DNA from: Kineosporia corallincola
GTDB lineage: Bacteria; Actinomycetota; Actinomycetes; Actinomycetales; Kineosporiaceae
DNA length: 64,000 bases
Assembly: GCF_018499875.1 (NCBI RefSeq)
Contig: NZ_JAHBAY010000017.1
Location: forward strand, 62,001-126,000
Direction of reading: 5' to 3'
The translations under genes were made by a program, and so were the position numbers. How positions within the stretch are numbered: position 1 is the stretch's first letter; every line of letters starts with the position of its first letter. Below are positions 1 to 9,181 of this stretch, piece after piece. Below the pieces are notes generated by a model. That model was not told where the DNA came from and made no database searches. It worked only from the letters and a program-made list of their open reading frames with translations.

Positions 1-1
1 C

Positions 2-238
2 GGCGGCATCTCGCAGGGGCTGCGCGCGGTGGAGCAGTTGCGGCTGGTCTTCGCCGAACTGCACACCGTCACGGTGCGCGACACCGTGAGCTTCCACAGC
101 ACGGCCGGGGCCTTCGGCGCCGACGGCCGGCCCGCCGACCCGGCGAGCGCGGTGGCCGCGAAAACCATGCTGGAGCAATTGCTCTGGTGGGCCGCAGTGC
201 TGCGGCAGGCCCGTGCCACGCATCCGTACGCGGGCTGA
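2..238 (+). CDS. NAD(P)H-dependent FMN reductase, C-terminal part
   Basis: Only the C-terminal ~78 residues lie in the window; the gene starts upstream of base 1. The visible part (GGISQGLRAVEQL onward, ending in a WWAAVL helix) aligns residue by residue with the C-terminus of the complete flavodoxin-like reductase at 4110-4694, so the two are close paralogues. Family members reduce FMN with NAD(P)H and hand the free reduced flavin to a partner monooxygenase. The following gene starts 36 bases after this stop with its own ribosome site, so they may share a transcript. Why the cluster carries two reductases is not evident; each could serve a different flavin monooxygenase. Confidence 0.8.
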   Translation, partial: GGISQGLRAVEQLRLVFAELHTVTVRDTVSFHSTAGAFGADGRPADPASAVAAKTMLEQLLWWAAVLRQARATHPYAG

Positions 239-273
239 TCCGTCCCGCCCAAGCCTGTTCCGTGAGGAGTGAG

Positions 274-1911
274 ATGCTCGAGGTCCCGAGAATCACGCAG
301 TTGCCCGAGGGGCGCGACCAGCAGCGGCTGGCCCCGGTGCCCGATCCGCAGCCGTCCGTGCCGACCGCGGCCGACGGGATCCGCGAGCTGCGCCGCCTGC
401 GCGAGCTGGCCCGTTCCGGGCCGGATCCGGCGGCGACCGAGCGGCAGCACGCCCGGGGCAAGCTGACCGCCCGCGAGCGGATCGAGATCCTGCTCGACGA
501 CGGGTCCTTCACCGAGGTCGAGCAGCTGCGCCGGCACCGCGCCACCGGCTTCGGCCTGGAGGACAAGAAGCCCTACACCGACGGGGTGGTCACCGGCTGG
601 GGCACGGTCGAGGGGGCGACGGTCTTCGTCTACGCCCACGACTTCCGGATCTTCGGTGGCGCCCTCGGTGAGGCGCACGCGCAGAAGATCCACAAGATCA
701 TGGACATGGCCCTGGCCGCCGGCGCACCGCTGGTGTCGCTGAACGACGGTGCCGGTGCCCGCATCCAGGAAGGGGTTTCGGCGCTCGCCGGGTACGGCGG
801 GATCTTCCAGCGCAACGTCCGGGCCTCGGGGGTGATCCCGCAGATCAGCGTGATGCTCGGGCCGTGCGCCGGCGGGGCCGCGTACTCCCCGGCGCTGACC
901 GACTTCGTGTTCATGGTGCGGGGCACGGCGCAGATGTTCATCACCGGCCCGGACGTGGTGCAGGCGGTGACCGGGGAGAGCATCACGCAGGACGGTCTGG
1001 GCGGCACCGACGTGCACACCTCGGTGTCCGGGGTGGCCCACTTCTCCTACGACGACGAGCGGGAGTGCCTGGAGGACGTGCGGTTCCTGCTGTCGCTGCT
1101 GCCGGCGAACAACCGGGCGCTGGCGCCGGTCGGTGATCTGGGCGACCCGCCCGACCGGCCGACACCCGACCTGGAGGACCTGGTGCCCGAGCAGCCCGGC
1201 CGGTCCTACGACATCCGCGAGGTGATCGCCGAGATCGTCGACCACGGTGAGTATTTCGAGGTGCACTCGGCCTGGGCGACGAACATCTGCTGCGCCCTGG
1301 CCCGGCTGGACGGGCACACCGTGGGCGTGGTCGCCAACCAGCCGCGGTCGATGGCCGGGGTGCTCGACATTCCGGCCTCGGAGAAGGCCGCGCGGTTCGT
1401 GCAGTTCTGCGACGCGTTCAACATCCCGATCGTCACCCTCGTCGACGTTCCCGGATTCCTGCCCGGCGTCGGCCAGGAGCACGGCGGCATCATCCGGCAC
1501 GGCGCGAAACTGCTGTACGCGTACTGCAACGCGACCGTGCCGCGGATCTCCGTGGTGCTGCGCAAGGCCTACGGCGGCGCCTACATCGTGATGGACTCCC
1601 GCTCGATCGGCGCCGACCTGGCCCTGGCCTGGCCCGGCAACGAGGTGGCGGTGATGGGGGCCGAGGGGGCGGCCAACGTGATCTTCCGCCGCGAGATCGC
1701 CGCCGCGCCCGACCCGGAGCAGATGCGCGAGCAGAAGATCGATGAGTACCGCACGGCCCTGATGCATCCGTACTACGCCGCGGAGCGGGGGCTGGTGGAC
1801 GATGTGATCGAGCCGGCGCAGACCCGCGCCGTGCTGATCCGCTCCCTGGCGATGCTGCGTGCCAAGTATGTGGGACTGCCCTCCCGCAAGCACGGGAATC
1901 CGCCGCAGTGA
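274..1911 (+). CDS. Acyl-CoA carboxylase beta subunit (carboxyltransferase)
   Basis: A 545-residue biotin-dependent carboxyltransferase of the PccB/AccD family, which moves carboxyl from carboxybiotin to acetyl- or propionyl-CoA to make malonyl- or methylmalonyl-CoA. Two crotonase-like halves are visible: an N-terminal half with DGAGARIQEG and GPCAGGAAYSPAL, and a C-terminal half with DVPGFLPGVGQEHGGIIRHGAK and RKAYGGAYIVM; both GG pairs that form oxyanion holes are present. I place the start at ATG 274 because GAGGAG precedes it by four bases; an upstream in-frame ATG at 187 would overlap the reductase gene. It heads a beta-epsilon-alpha operon. In this context it probably supplies extender units for a polyketide, although a role in primary metabolism is possible. 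Confidence 0.95.
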   Translation: MLEVPRITQLPEGRDQQRLAPVPDPQPSVPTAADGIRELRRLRELARSGPDPAATERQHARGKLTARERIEILLDDGSFTEVEQLRRHRATGFGLEDKKPYTDGVVTGWGTVEGATVFVYAHDFRIFGGALGEAHAQKIHKIMDMALAAGAPLVSLNDGAGARIQEGVSALAGYGGIFQRNVRASGVIPQISVMLGPCAGGAAYSPALTDFVFMVRGTAQMFITGPDVVQAVTGESITQDGLGGTDVHTSVSGVAHFSYDDERECLEDVRFLLSLLPANNRALAPVGDLGDPPDRPTPDLEDLVPEQPGRSYDIREVIAEIVDHGEYFEVHSAWATNICCALARLDGHTVGVVANQPRSMAGVLDIPASEKAARFVQFCDAFNIPIVTLVDVPGFLPGVGQEHGGIIRHGAKLLYAYCNATVPRISVVLRKAYGGAYIVMDSRSIGADLALAWPGNEVAVMGAEGAANVIFRREIAAAPDPEQMREQKIDEYRTALMHPYYAAERGLVDDVIEPAQTRAVLIRSLAMLRAKYVGLPSRKHGNPPQ

Positions 1912-1943
1912 ACCGAGAACCCTTCACAGAAAAGGATGATCAC

Positions 1944-2162
1944 ATGGTGAACGTCGCCGGGCGCGCGGACGTGGACGGAGCCCAGCTGGCCGCCGTCGCC
2001 CTCGTACTGATGTCCCGCCGGGCCGGGCTGCCGGTCACCGGCGCGCCACCGGTGCCCCCGGCCCGCTGTGCCGGCGTGCACTGGCTGCGGCCGGAACGGG
2101 TCAGCGCCCTGGGCGGGGCCCGCGGCTGGGCCGTGCCCCCGCACCCGGCGGAACGCGCATGA
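1944..2162 (+). CDS. Acyl-CoA carboxylase epsilon-type subunit
   Basis: A 72-residue protein between the beta and alpha carboxylase genes. The helix [18 protein letters not shown] near the N-terminus resembles the elements by which actinobacterial AccE/PccE subunits bridge the two catalytic subunits, and the proline-rich remainder is typical of these poorly conserved small proteins. I choose ATG 1944, preceded by AAAGGA, over a longer in-frame start that would overlap the beta gene. Its stop overlaps the alpha-subunit start (ATGA), so translation is coupled. The assignment depends mainly on position and the short helix; sequence conservation in this family is too weak for certainty. Confidence 0.7.
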   Translation: MVNVAGRADVDGAQLAAVALVLMSRRAGLPVTGAPPVPPARCAGVHWLRPERVSALGGARGWAVPPHPAERA

Positions 2163-3928
2163 TGCGCCGGATGCTGATCGCCAACCGCGGCGAGATCGCG
2201 GTGCGGCTGATCCGGGCCTGCCGCGACGCCGGGATCACCAGCCTGGCGGTGTACGCCGAGCCGGACCATGACGCGCTGCACGTGCGGATGGCCGACGAGG
2301 CCTACGCCCTGGGCGGTGACACCCCCGCCACCAGCTACCTCGACGTCCAGCGGATCCTGGCGGTGGCCGGTGCGGCCGAGGCGGACTCGGTGCACCCCGG
2401 ATACGGATTCCTCTCCGAGAACGCCGACTTCGCGCAGGCCGTAATGGATTCCGGGCTGACCTGGATCGGCCCGCCGCCGGAGGCGATCCGGGTGCTCGGC
2501 GACAAGGTGTCGGCCCGGGAGATCGCCCGCCGGGTCGGGGCGCCGCTGGTTGCGGGCACCGCCGAACCGGTGACCGGGCCGGACGAGGTGCTGGAGTTCG
2601 CCGAGCAGTACGGTCTGCCGATTGCGATCAAGGCCGCCTTCGGCGGGGGAGGACGCGGCCTGAAGGTGGTGCGCGACGCGGTCGACATCCCCGACCAGTA
2701 CGCCTCGGCGGTGCGGGAGGCGGTAGCCGCCTTCGGCCGTGGTGAGTGCTTCGTGGAGCGCTACCTGGACCGGCCCCGGCACGTCGAGACACAGTGCCTG
2801 GCAGACCAATTCGGCAACGTGGTGATCGTGTCCACCCGGGACTGCTCGTTGCAGCGGCGGCACCAGAAGCTGGTCGAGGAGGCCCCGGCCCCGTTCCTCA
2901 CCGCCGAGCAGGAGCAGCAGCTGTACTCGGCCTCCCGGGCGATCCTGCGGGAGGCGGGCTACGTCGGCGCCGGCACCTGCGAGTTCCTCGTCGGGCGGGA
3001 CGGCACCGTCTCGTTCCTGGAGGTGAACACCCGGTTGCAGGTCGAGCACCCGGTGACCGAGGAGGTCACGGGCATCGACCTGGTGCGGGAGATGTTCCGG
3101 ATCGCGGACGGCGAGGCACTGGGCTACGACGACCCGCCGGTCCGGGGGCACGCCCTGGAGTTCCGGATCAACAGCGAGGACCCGGGCCGGAACTTCCTGC
3201 CCGCACCCGGAACGGTCACCGGGTTCAGCCCGCCGGCCGGCCCGGGGGTGCGCCTGGACACCGGGGTCGGCGCCGGCAGCGTGATCGGCCCGGCCTGGGA
3301 CTCCCTGCTGGCCAAGCTGATCGTCACCGGGGCGGACCGGGAACAGGCCCTGCGCCGGGCGGCCCGGGCGCTGGCCGAGTTCGAGATCACCGGTCTGCCC
3401 ACCGTGCTGCCGTTCCACCGGGCCGTGGTCGGGGATCCCGACTTCGCCCCGGCCGAGGGGCCGTTCGTGGTGCACACCGGCTGGATCGAGGCGGACTTCC
3501 GGAACACGATCCCGCCCTTCGCGGGACCGGCGGCGACCGGCGACGAGGCGCTCGCGCAGCGCGAGAAGCTGGTGGTCGAGGTGGACGGGCGGCGGGTCGA
3601 GATCGCGATTCCGGCGCTGCTGCCCGCCGCGCTCGCCGGGGTCGCGAATCCCGTTGTCCAGCAGGGCAGGCCGCAGCGGCGCAGGGCCGAGCGCGGTGCC
3701 GCGGCGCCGTCCGGCGAGTCACTGCTGTCGCCGATGCAGGGCACGGTGGTGAAGGTGGCGGTGGCGGAGGGCGACCGGGTGGACGAGGGCGACCTGGTGA
3801 TGGTGCTGGAGGCGATGAAGATGGAACAGCCCCTGGTGGCGCACCGTTCGGGCGTCGTCACCGGTCTCACCGCCGAGGTCGGCGCCTCGGTGCCGGCCGG
3901 TCACCTGATCTGCGCGATCACCGACTGA
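2159..3928 (+). CDS. Acyl-CoA carboxylase alpha subunit (biotin carboxylase + BCCP)
   Basis: A 589-residue fusion of biotin carboxylase and biotin carboxyl carrier protein, which carboxylates its own biotin using ATP and bicarbonate. The biotin carboxylase domain begins at [19 protein letters not shown] and includes the ATP-grasp glycine loop [22 protein letters not shown], and [18 protein letters not shown]. The C-terminal carrier domain holds EAMKMEQ with Lys554 as the predicted biotinylation site. ATGA overlap with the epsilon gene shows translational coupling. About 180 bases follow before the next gene, so the carboxylase operon may end here. Confidence 0.96.
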   Translation: MMRRMLIANRGEIAVRLIRACRDAGITSLAVYAEPDHDALHVRMADEAYALGGDTPATSYLDVQRILAVAGAAEADSVHPGYGFLSENADFAQAVMDSGLTWIGPPPEAIRVLGDKVSAREIARRVGAPLVAGTAEPVTGPDEVLEFAEQYGLPIAIKAAFGGGGRGLKVVRDAVDIPDQYASAVREAVAAFGRGECFVERYLDRPRHVETQCLADQFGNVVIVSTRDCSLQRRHQKLVEEAPAPFLTAEQEQQLYSASRAILREAGYVGAGTCEFLVGRDGTVSFLEVNTRLQVEHPVTEEVTGIDLVREMFRIADGEALGYDDPPVRGHALEFRINSEDPGRNFLPAPGTVTGFSPPAGPGVRLDTGVGAGSVIGPAWDSLLAKLIVTGADREQALRRAARALAEFEITGLPTVLPFHRAVVGDPDFAPAEGPFVVHTGWIEADFRNTIPPFAGPAATGDEALAQREKLVVEVDGRRVEIAIPALLPAALAGVANPVVQQGRPQRRRAERGAAAPSGESLLSPMQGTVVKVAVAEGDRVDEGDLVMVLEAMKMEQPLVAHRSGVVTGLTAEVGASVPAGHLICAITD

Positions 3929-4109
3929 GAACAGTTGGCCCGCCAACTACAAATCTCTGTGAATTTTCTTGACCGTCCCGCGGGCCCGAAACGAGTCTGG
4001 GCACAGGGCCCGCGGGCGCCCGGTACGGCGCGCCGTTCCGGGCCACCGGCCGGGCCCGCGTCACCGCGGGGGCCGACGGTTCCCGCGCCCTTCCGCGAAA
4101 GGCAGAACC

Positions 4110-4694
4110 GTGCCAGACGAGCGTCTCCGCATCGCCGTGATCATCGGGAGCACCCGTCAGGGGCGTTTCGCCCCGACCGTGGCCGACTGGTTCATGAGCG
4201 AGGCCGGCCAGCGCGCCGAACTCGACTTCGACCTGATCGACCTGGCGGACTCGCAGCTGCCGGCCCACCTCGCCTCCTCGGCCCCGCCCGGATCCGCCGA
4301 GGCGCTGCGCGAGTTCACCGAACGTCTCGACGCCGCCGACGGATTCGTGATCGTGGTGCCGGAGTACAACCACAGCTACCCGGCCGTCCTGAAGTCCGCC
4401 ATCGACTGGAGCTACACCCAGTGGCAGGCCAAGCCGGTCGGTTTCGTCTCCTACGGCGGCCGGGCCGGCGGCATCCGGGCGGTGGAGCACCTGCGGCAGG
4501 TGTTCTGCGAGATGCACGCCACCACGCTGCGCGACAACATCAGTTTCCACGGCGGTGCGAGCCAGTTCGGCCCGGACGGGCGCCCGCTCGACGCGCAGGA
4601 CGCGTCGGCCGCCGCCGCCGTCATGCTCGACCAGCTCACCTGGTGGGCGCTCGCGCTGGCCGAGGCCCGCGCGAGACGCCCCTACAAGGCCTGA
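4110..4694 (+). CDS. NAD(P)H-dependent FMN reductase
   Basis: A 194-residue flavodoxin-fold reductase. The phosphate-binding loop GSTRQGRF lies near residue 12 and the flavin-contacting PEYNHSYPAVLKSAIDW segment is near residue 80, both standard for the NADPH-dependent FMN reductase family. GTG 4110 is chosen because AAAGG lies seven bases upstream and the glycine-rich loop then sits at the usual distance from the start. It directly precedes a flavin-dependent monooxygenase, so it most likely supplies reduced FMN to it. It is a paralogue of the partial gene at the left edge. Confidence 0.92.
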   Translation: MPDERLRIAVIIGSTRQGRFAPTVADWFMSEAGQRAELDFDLIDLADSQLPAHLASSAPPGSAEALREFTERLDAADGFVIVVPEYNHSYPAVLKSAIDWSYTQWQAKPVGFVSYGGRAGGIRAVEHLRQVFCEMHATTLRDNISFHGGASQFGPDGRPLDAQDASAAAAVMLDQLTWWALALAEARARRPYKA

Positions 4695-4738
4695 GTCACC
4701 GGCTCAGGTTCCTGACGCCATCACGAAACGAGGACACG

Positions 4739-5881
4739 ATGTCCGTGGATCCGTCCGTCTCCGTGGCACCGCCGGCCCCCGCCGATCCCCTGGCGGGCGC
4801 CCGGCAGGCCGCCGCCGTCGCCGCCCGGCACGCGCAGGAAGCCGATGCCGGGCGGCGGCTGCACCCCGAGGTGGTCGAGGCCCTGGACACGGCCGGGTTC
4901 GGGGCCTGGCTGGTGCCCCGCCGGTGGGGCGGCGTGGGCGGCTCGTACGCGGGCCTGACCAGCGCCGTCGCGACGGTGGGTGAGGAGTGTGCCTCGGCGG
5001 CCTGGATCGCCTCCCTGCTGGCCTACACCGGACGCTTCGGCGGCTTCCTGCCCACGCAGGGCCAGGCGGAGCTGTGGGCGGAGGGGCCGAGTACCCGGGT
5101 GGTCAGCTCGCTGGTCTCGCGCGACGCCGTGGTGCGCGCCGAGCCGGGCGGCTGGAACCTGTCCGGCACCTGGAACTACACCAGCGGCATCGAGTACTCG
5201 CAGTGGGCCTTCGTGGCGGCCACCGTGCAGACCGGGGAGGGCACGCACGACCGCTTCTTCCTGGTCCCGCGCAGTGCCTACCGCATCGAGGAGAGCTGGT
5301 TCACCGTCGGGATGCGGGCGACCGGCAGTCACACCCTGGTGCTGGAGGGCGTCTCCGTTCCCGAGCACCGCTCGTTCCCGCTGTCCGACCTGTTCCAGGG
5401 CCGTCGGGCAACGGTGGACGACGACCGCTCCGGCCTGCCGCTCTTCGCCGTCAACGGGCTGACGTTCTCCGCGCCGGTGATCGGCGCGGCCCGGGGCGCC
5501 CTGTTGCACGGCGGGCGCAACCTGGCCGGCGGGCAGAACCGCCGGCTCGCGCCCAGCGACGCGCAGCGCATCGCCTTCGCCCGCTCGGCCGGTGAGATCG
5601 ACGCCGCCGGGCTGCTTCTGGACCGGATCGCCGCCGGACTGGACGCCGCGGACGAGCGGGCGCCGCAGGTGGTCCGCGGGTCCCGGGACGCGTCGCTGGC
5701 CGTGGACCTGTCGGTGCGGGCCGTGGACCAGCTGTTCCGGGCCGGGGGCACCCGGGCCCAGAGCGAGGGTGACCCGCTGAACCGGATCTGGCGCGACGTC
5801 AACTCCGCCGCCAGTCATTTCGTGCTCCAGTTCGAGCCGGCCGCCCTGGGATGGGCGAAAGAGGAACTGGCGCAGCACTGA
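4739..5881 (+). CDS. Acyl-CoA-dehydrogenase-fold flavin monooxygenase
   Basis: A 380-residue protein of the acyl-CoA dehydrogenase fold, closest in style to group D two-component monooxygenases (HpaB, HsaA, ActVA-ORF5) that use free FMNH2 and oxygen to hydroxylate aromatic rings. An N-terminal helical region (DTAGFGAWLVPRRWGG, residues ~45-60), a central beta domain (GGWNLSGTWNYTSGIEYSQW) and a C-terminal helical bundle are recognisable. The start follows GAGGA by five bases. The adjacent FMN reductase supports oxygenation rather than acyl-CoA dehydrogenation. The substrate is probably a cluster intermediate; the sequence does not tell which. Confidence 0.83.
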   Translation: MSVDPSVSVAPPAPADPLAGARQAAAVAARHAQEADAGRRLHPEVVEALDTAGFGAWLVPRRWGGVGGSYAGLTSAVATVGEECASAAWIASLLAYTGRFGGFLPTQGQAELWAEGPSTRVVSSLVSRDAVVRAEPGGWNLSGTWNYTSGIEYSQWAFVAATVQTGEGTHDRFFLVPRSAYRIEESWFTVGMRATGSHTLVLEGVSVPEHRSFPLSDLFQGRRATVDDDRSGLPLFAVNGLTFSAPVIGAARGALLHGGRNLAGGQNRRLAPSDAQRIAFARSAGEIDAAGLLLDRIAAGLDAADERAPQVVRGSRDASLAVDLSVRAVDQLFRAGGTRAQSEGDPLNRIWRDVNSAASHFVLQFEPAALGWAKEELAQH

Positions 5882-5915
5882 ACCACCTTCGACCACGGAC
5901 GGACGAGGACCACAG

Positions 5916-6890
5916 ATGAGCACACGGACGACGCAGACGGACCTGCTGTTCTCCGACGACTTCCGGCAGGGCTTCCCCCGGTCGGGAGAGCCCGGCGGCT
6001 GGCACCTGCAACCGGTCGGGGACCTGCCGCAGGGCGACGCGCGGACCTCCGTCACCGAGGAGGGGCTGCTGGCCGTGTCGGCCGGCACCAGCCCGATGAC
6101 GGGGCTGCCCGCCTTCGGCTTCACCACGGCGCAGCAGAGCCAGGGGGGAGAGGGCACCCGCGACCACGTGAAGTGGACCGCGATGCCGGAGAGCCTGTCC
6201 AGTCACGGTTTTCCCGGGTACGACACGCCGGCCACCGGGCCGGTGACGCTGGAGGCGACGCTGTCGGTGGCCGTGCACGGCACGGACCGGCACCCGTTCG
6301 GCCCCGCGGTCAGCGATCTGCACGCGGACCCGCGGCTGGGCTGCGGCTCGCTGCTGGCCGCCGACGTGGAGAGCTTCTCGATCTTCGGGTTCTTCATCAC
6401 CAGCACCCGGATCTACGCCAACTACGAGCGGCTGCGCCTGCCCGGCACGAACTACGCGGCCTACACCTACGCGGTGCCGCTGGCCGACCGGATGCCCGGC
6501 GGCACCGAGGTTCTCGCGGTCACCGTGGACGCCGCCCTGGGGCAGGTGGACTGGACGGTCAACGGGGAGAAGCGGTTCACCGTCGGGCACGCCGGCCGTC
6601 GGCTGACCGACCGCTCCACCATGCTGCTGGACCACGGTGGTGAGGAGGAGGACCTGCATCCCCGCCAGATCGTGCCCGGGCTGGGCATGTTCAGCCTTCT
6701 CGACGGGGCGCTGGGTGACGACGGCACCGGTCTGGTGCGGGTCGACTCGGAGCCGGACCACTACTGGGACCCGCGGCGCGGCCGTCCGGAACCGCAGCGC
6801 TTCCTCGATCCGGACGGCGCACCCGGTAACCGGCTGTTCGGGCAGGGGGTCGAGATGACCGTGCGTCAGGTGCGGCTCGTGCTCGGCTGA
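5916..6890 (+). CDS. Hypothetical beta-rich protein (possibly DUF6081-like)
   Basis: A 324-residue protein with no signal peptide or membrane segment. Its start LLFSDDFRQGF and later pattern of short beta strands (GPVTLEATLSVAV, VLAVTVDAALGQVDWTVNGEK, GLGMFSLLDGALGD) resemble concanavalin-like or laminin-G-like jelly rolls, and I recall similar actinobacterial proteins under DUF6081, without certainty. It follows the flavin monooxygenase by 34 bases, so it is probably co-transcribed. The last 25 bases overlap the convergent MarR gene. No catalytic motif is evident and I assign no function. Confidence 0.6.
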   Translation: MSTRTTQTDLLFSDDFRQGFPRSGEPGGWHLQPVGDLPQGDARTSVTEEGLLAVSAGTSPMTGLPAFGFTTAQQSQGGEGTRDHVKWTAMPESLSSHGFPGYDTPATGPVTLEATLSVAVHGTDRHPFGPAVSDLHADPRLGCGSLLAADVESFSIFGFFITSTRIYANYERLRLPGTNYAAYTYAVPLADRMPGGTEVLAVTVDAALGQVDWTVNGEKRFTVGHAGRRLTDRSTMLLDHGGEEEDLHPRQIVPGLGMFSLLDGALGDDGTGLVRVDSEPDHYWDPRRGRPEPQRFLDPDGAPGNRLFGQGVEMTVRQVRLVLG

Positions 6891-7318
6891 TCGGCGGACC
6901 TGCTCAGGTTGCCCTCGATCCGGTTCAGCAGCACGAGAGCGGCGGCCCGCTGCCGGGGCGACATGTCCCGGGTGGCCGCCGCCCCCAGGCTCTCCCAGTA
7001 CTCCTCGATCAGCTCGCGCAGGGCGTGCCCGGCCGGGGTGAGGGAGACGATGACGGCCCGCCGGTCGGTGGCGGAGGGGGCCCGGGTGAGCAGACCGGAA
7101 CGCCCCAGGCACTGCACGGTGCGGGTGACCGTGGAGGCGTCCAGGCCGAGGGCCGCGGTCAGGTCGGCCTGGGTGCGGTGGTCGGACTCCCACAGCTGTT
7201 GCAGCAGCAGCTCCTGCCCCGGATAGAGGCCCATCACGTGCAGCAGGGTGGAGGCCACCGCGGAATGCGCGCGTGCCACCCGGGCCACCATGCGGCTGAT
7301 GTCGCCGTTCGTCTCCAC
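6866..7318 (-). CDS. MarR-family transcriptional regulator
   Basis: A 150-residue winged-helix repressor, divergent from an efflux pump. The recognition region reads TQADLTAALGLDASTVTRTVQ, with the wing SATDRRAVIVSLTPAG. GTG 7318 is chosen because GAGG lies six bases upstream and the length then fits the family. It is clearly paralogous to the MarR protein at 18046-18579, sharing LYPGQELLL, LGLDASTVTRTVQ and RAPSATD. The divergent arrangement predicts that it represses its own gene and the pump through the TTGGT-N2-3-CCAA operators between them, with a cluster metabolite as inducer. Its 3' end overlaps the convergent gene by 25 bases. Confidence 0.93.
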   Translation of the reverse strand: METNGDISRMVARVARAHSAVASTLLHVMGLYPGQELLLQQLWESDHRTQADLTAALGLDASTVTRTVQCLGRSGLLTRAPSATDRRAVIVSLTPAGHALRELIEEYWESLGAAATRDMSPRQRAAALVLLNRIEGNLSRSADQPSTSRT

Positions 7319-7355
7319 CGCAGACCTCACAAGTTCGACCAGCTTCGTTAAGCGC

Positions 7356-7367
7356 TTGGTGCACCAA
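7356..7367. promoter_or_regulatory. Predicted MarR operator, perfect palindrome
   Basis: TTGGTGCACCAA is a perfect 12-base palindrome lying 38 bases upstream of the marR start. The same half-site TTGGT recurs at four other places (7421, 7442, 13829, 13850), which supports a regulator-binding role and autoregulation of the MarR gene. Confidence 0.6.
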
Positions 7368-7400
7368 TCATCGCAGATGCCTGCCGATAAGGGCATGTCG

Positions 7401-7420
7401 GTGTCTAGGCAACTAGACAC
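7401..7420. promoter_or_regulatory. Inverted repeat GTGTCTAG-N4-CTAGACAC
   Basis: Perfect 8-base arms around a GCAA centre, placed between two TTGGT operators in the divergent MarR/MFS promoter region. Its sequence differs from the TTGGT sites, so it may bind a second regulator. A terminator role is unlikely between two outward promoters. Confidence 0.5.
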
Positions 7421-7453
7421 TTGGTAGGCCAACCAATACGCTTGGTGCGCCAA
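7421..7453. promoter_or_regulatory. Tandem MarR-type operator upstream of efflux gene
   Basis: Two sites, TTGGTAGGCCAA at 7421 and TTGGTGCGCCAA at 7442, start 21 bases apart (two helical turns). The same pair with the same 21-base spacing and a similar spacer occurs at 13829-13861 upstream of the SnoaL-like gene. The site ends 36 bases before the pump start, a position where a bound repressor would block transcription. Confidence 0.65.
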
Positions 7454-7489
7454 GTATTGACACCTCGCTACTCCTGAGGAGGAGTTGCT

Positions 7490-9142
7490 GTGAACGCAGT
7501 CGCGCCGGTCACGGCGGGGCGACGGGAGTGGATCGCGCTGGCGATCCTCTGTCTTCCGGCGCTGCTGGTCACCATGGACCTCACCCTGCTCTTCATGGCG
7601 GTCCCGAACCTGGTGGCCGACCTGGACCCGAGCAGCACCGAACTTCTCTGGATCACCGACATCTACGGCTTCCTGATCGCCGGCTTCCTGATCACGATGG
7701 GCGCCGTCGGGGAACGCATCGGCCGTCGGCGTCTGCTGATGATCGGCGCCGCCACCTTCGGCGCGGCGTCGGTGCTCACCGCCTTCTCGCAGAACCCCGA
7801 GATGCTGATCGCCGCCCGCGCCCTGCTCGGCGTGTCGGCGGCCACGCTCGCACCGTCCACCCTCTCGCTGCTGCGGGTGATGTTCCGCGACCCGGCCCAG
7901 AGCCGCACCGCGGTGACCGTCTGGACCACCTCGTTCATGGTCGGCGGCATCGTCGGCCCGATCATCGGTGGCCTCATGCTCGACCAGTGGTGGTGGGGCT
8001 CGCCGTTCCTGCTGGCCGTGCCGGTCATGGTGCTGCTGCTCGTGGTCGGGCCGATCCTGTTGCCCGAGTACCGCGACCCGAACCGCTCGCCGCTCGACCT
8101 GCTGAGCGTCGCGATGTCGCTGGTGGCCCTGCTCTCCGTGATCTGGGGCGGCAAGAAGCTGGCCCGGGACGGGCTGGAGGTTCTGCCCGTCGTGGTGATC
8201 GTGGTGGGCGTCGTCGTCGGTGCGCTCTTCGTGATGCGCCAGAGCAGCCTGGCGGCACCGCTGATGGACGTGCACCTGTTCCGTCACCGTACGCTGAGCG
8301 TCTCGGTCGGCAGCCTGCTGTTCACCACCGGCATGGTGATGGGCATGCAGTACCTGGTGGCCACGTTCCTCCAGACCGTTCTCGGGATGTCGCCCGCCCG
8401 GGCCGGCGTCTGGCAGCTGCCGGTCATCATCCCCGGCATGGTCGCGGCGGTGGTCGCCACCGTTCTGGCGTCCAAGATCGGGCCCGCGAAGGTGCTCACG
8501 GTCGGCCTGCTCATCGGCACGGTCGGCTTCGGCATGCTCACCCAGATCGACGGCAGCTCCGGCAAGAGCCTGGTGATCACGGCGTCCACCATCATGTTCG
8601 TCGGCCTGGCACCGGTGATGGCGCTCGGCATCGGCACCATCGTGTCCGCCGCACCGGTCGAGAGGGCCGGTGCCGCATCGGGTCTGGCCTCGACCGCGAA
8701 CGAGCTGGGCGGGGCACTGGGGATCGCGGTGATCGGCAGCATCGCCACGGCCGCCTACCAGAACCGGATCTCCGACACGATGCCCTCCGACGTGCCCGGC
8801 GGAGTCGCGGAGCAGGCCGAGGTCAGCCTCGGTGCTGCCGCCGATCAGGCGGGGCAGCTCCCGGCAGCCGTCGGTGGCCGTCTGCTGGAGGCGGCGCAGG
8901 ACGCCTTCGCCCACGGCATGGCGGTGGGCGCCGTGGTCGCGGTGGTGGTGCTGCTGGTGATGGCGGTGCTGGTCGCCGTGGTGCTGCGCGGCATGGGGCC
9001 GCTGCCGATGGACGGCGAGGCCCCGGCGGCCGAGGTCGCCCCGGACGCCACGCCGGAAGACGCCGACCGGCAGGACGCCGGTGCCCGGGTCACCCGGGGC
9101 GCGCAGGCGCCCGGTTCGGACCCCGGCCTGGCCGGCGCCTGA
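7490..9142 (+). CDS. MFS efflux transporter, DHA2 (EmrB/QacA) family
   Basis: A 550-residue membrane protein with about 14 hydrophobic segments from residue ~13 to ~490 and a charged C-terminal tail. The motif GERIGRRRLLMIGA in the first cytoplasmic loop, LLWITDIYGFLIAGFLI and GWRxLFL-like WWWGSPFLLAVPV are typical of proton-driven drug exporters. GTG 7490 has a strong GAGGAGGAG site seven bases upstream. It is divergent from a MarR regulator with shared operators, a standard arrangement for self-resistance to a cluster product. Confidence 0.93.
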   Translation: MNAVAPVTAGRREWIALAILCLPALLVTMDLTLLFMAVPNLVADLDPSSTELLWITDIYGFLIAGFLITMGAVGERIGRRRLLMIGAATFGAASVLTAFSQNPEMLIAARALLGVSAATLAPSTLSLLRVMFRDPAQSRTAVTVWTTSFMVGGIVGPIIGGLMLDQWWWGSPFLLAVPVMVLLLVVGPILLPEYRDPNRSPLDLLSVAMSLVALLSVIWGGKKLARDGLEVLPVVVIVVGVVVGALFVMRQSSLAAPLMDVHLFRHRTLSVSVGSLLFTTGMVMGMQYLVATFLQTVLGMSPARAGVWQLPVIIPGMVAAVVATVLASKIGPAKVLTVGLLIGTVGFGMLTQIDGSSGKSLVITASTIMFVGLAPVMALGIGTIVSAAPVERAGAASGLASTANELGGALGIAVIGSIATAAYQNRISDTMPSDVPGGVAEQAEVSLGAAADQAGQLPAAVGGRLLEAAQDAFAHGMAVGAVVAVVVLLVMAVLVAVVLRGMGPLPMDGEAPAAEVAPDATPEDADRQDAGARVTRGAQAPGSDPGLAGA

Positions 9143-9181
9143 ACCGGACGCATACGTAACCGATTTCGCCAGGAGGCCAGA

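Noticed and set aside
7401-7420. Transcription terminator
   Set aside because: It lies between divergent promoters, is short with modest GC, and has no T-run.
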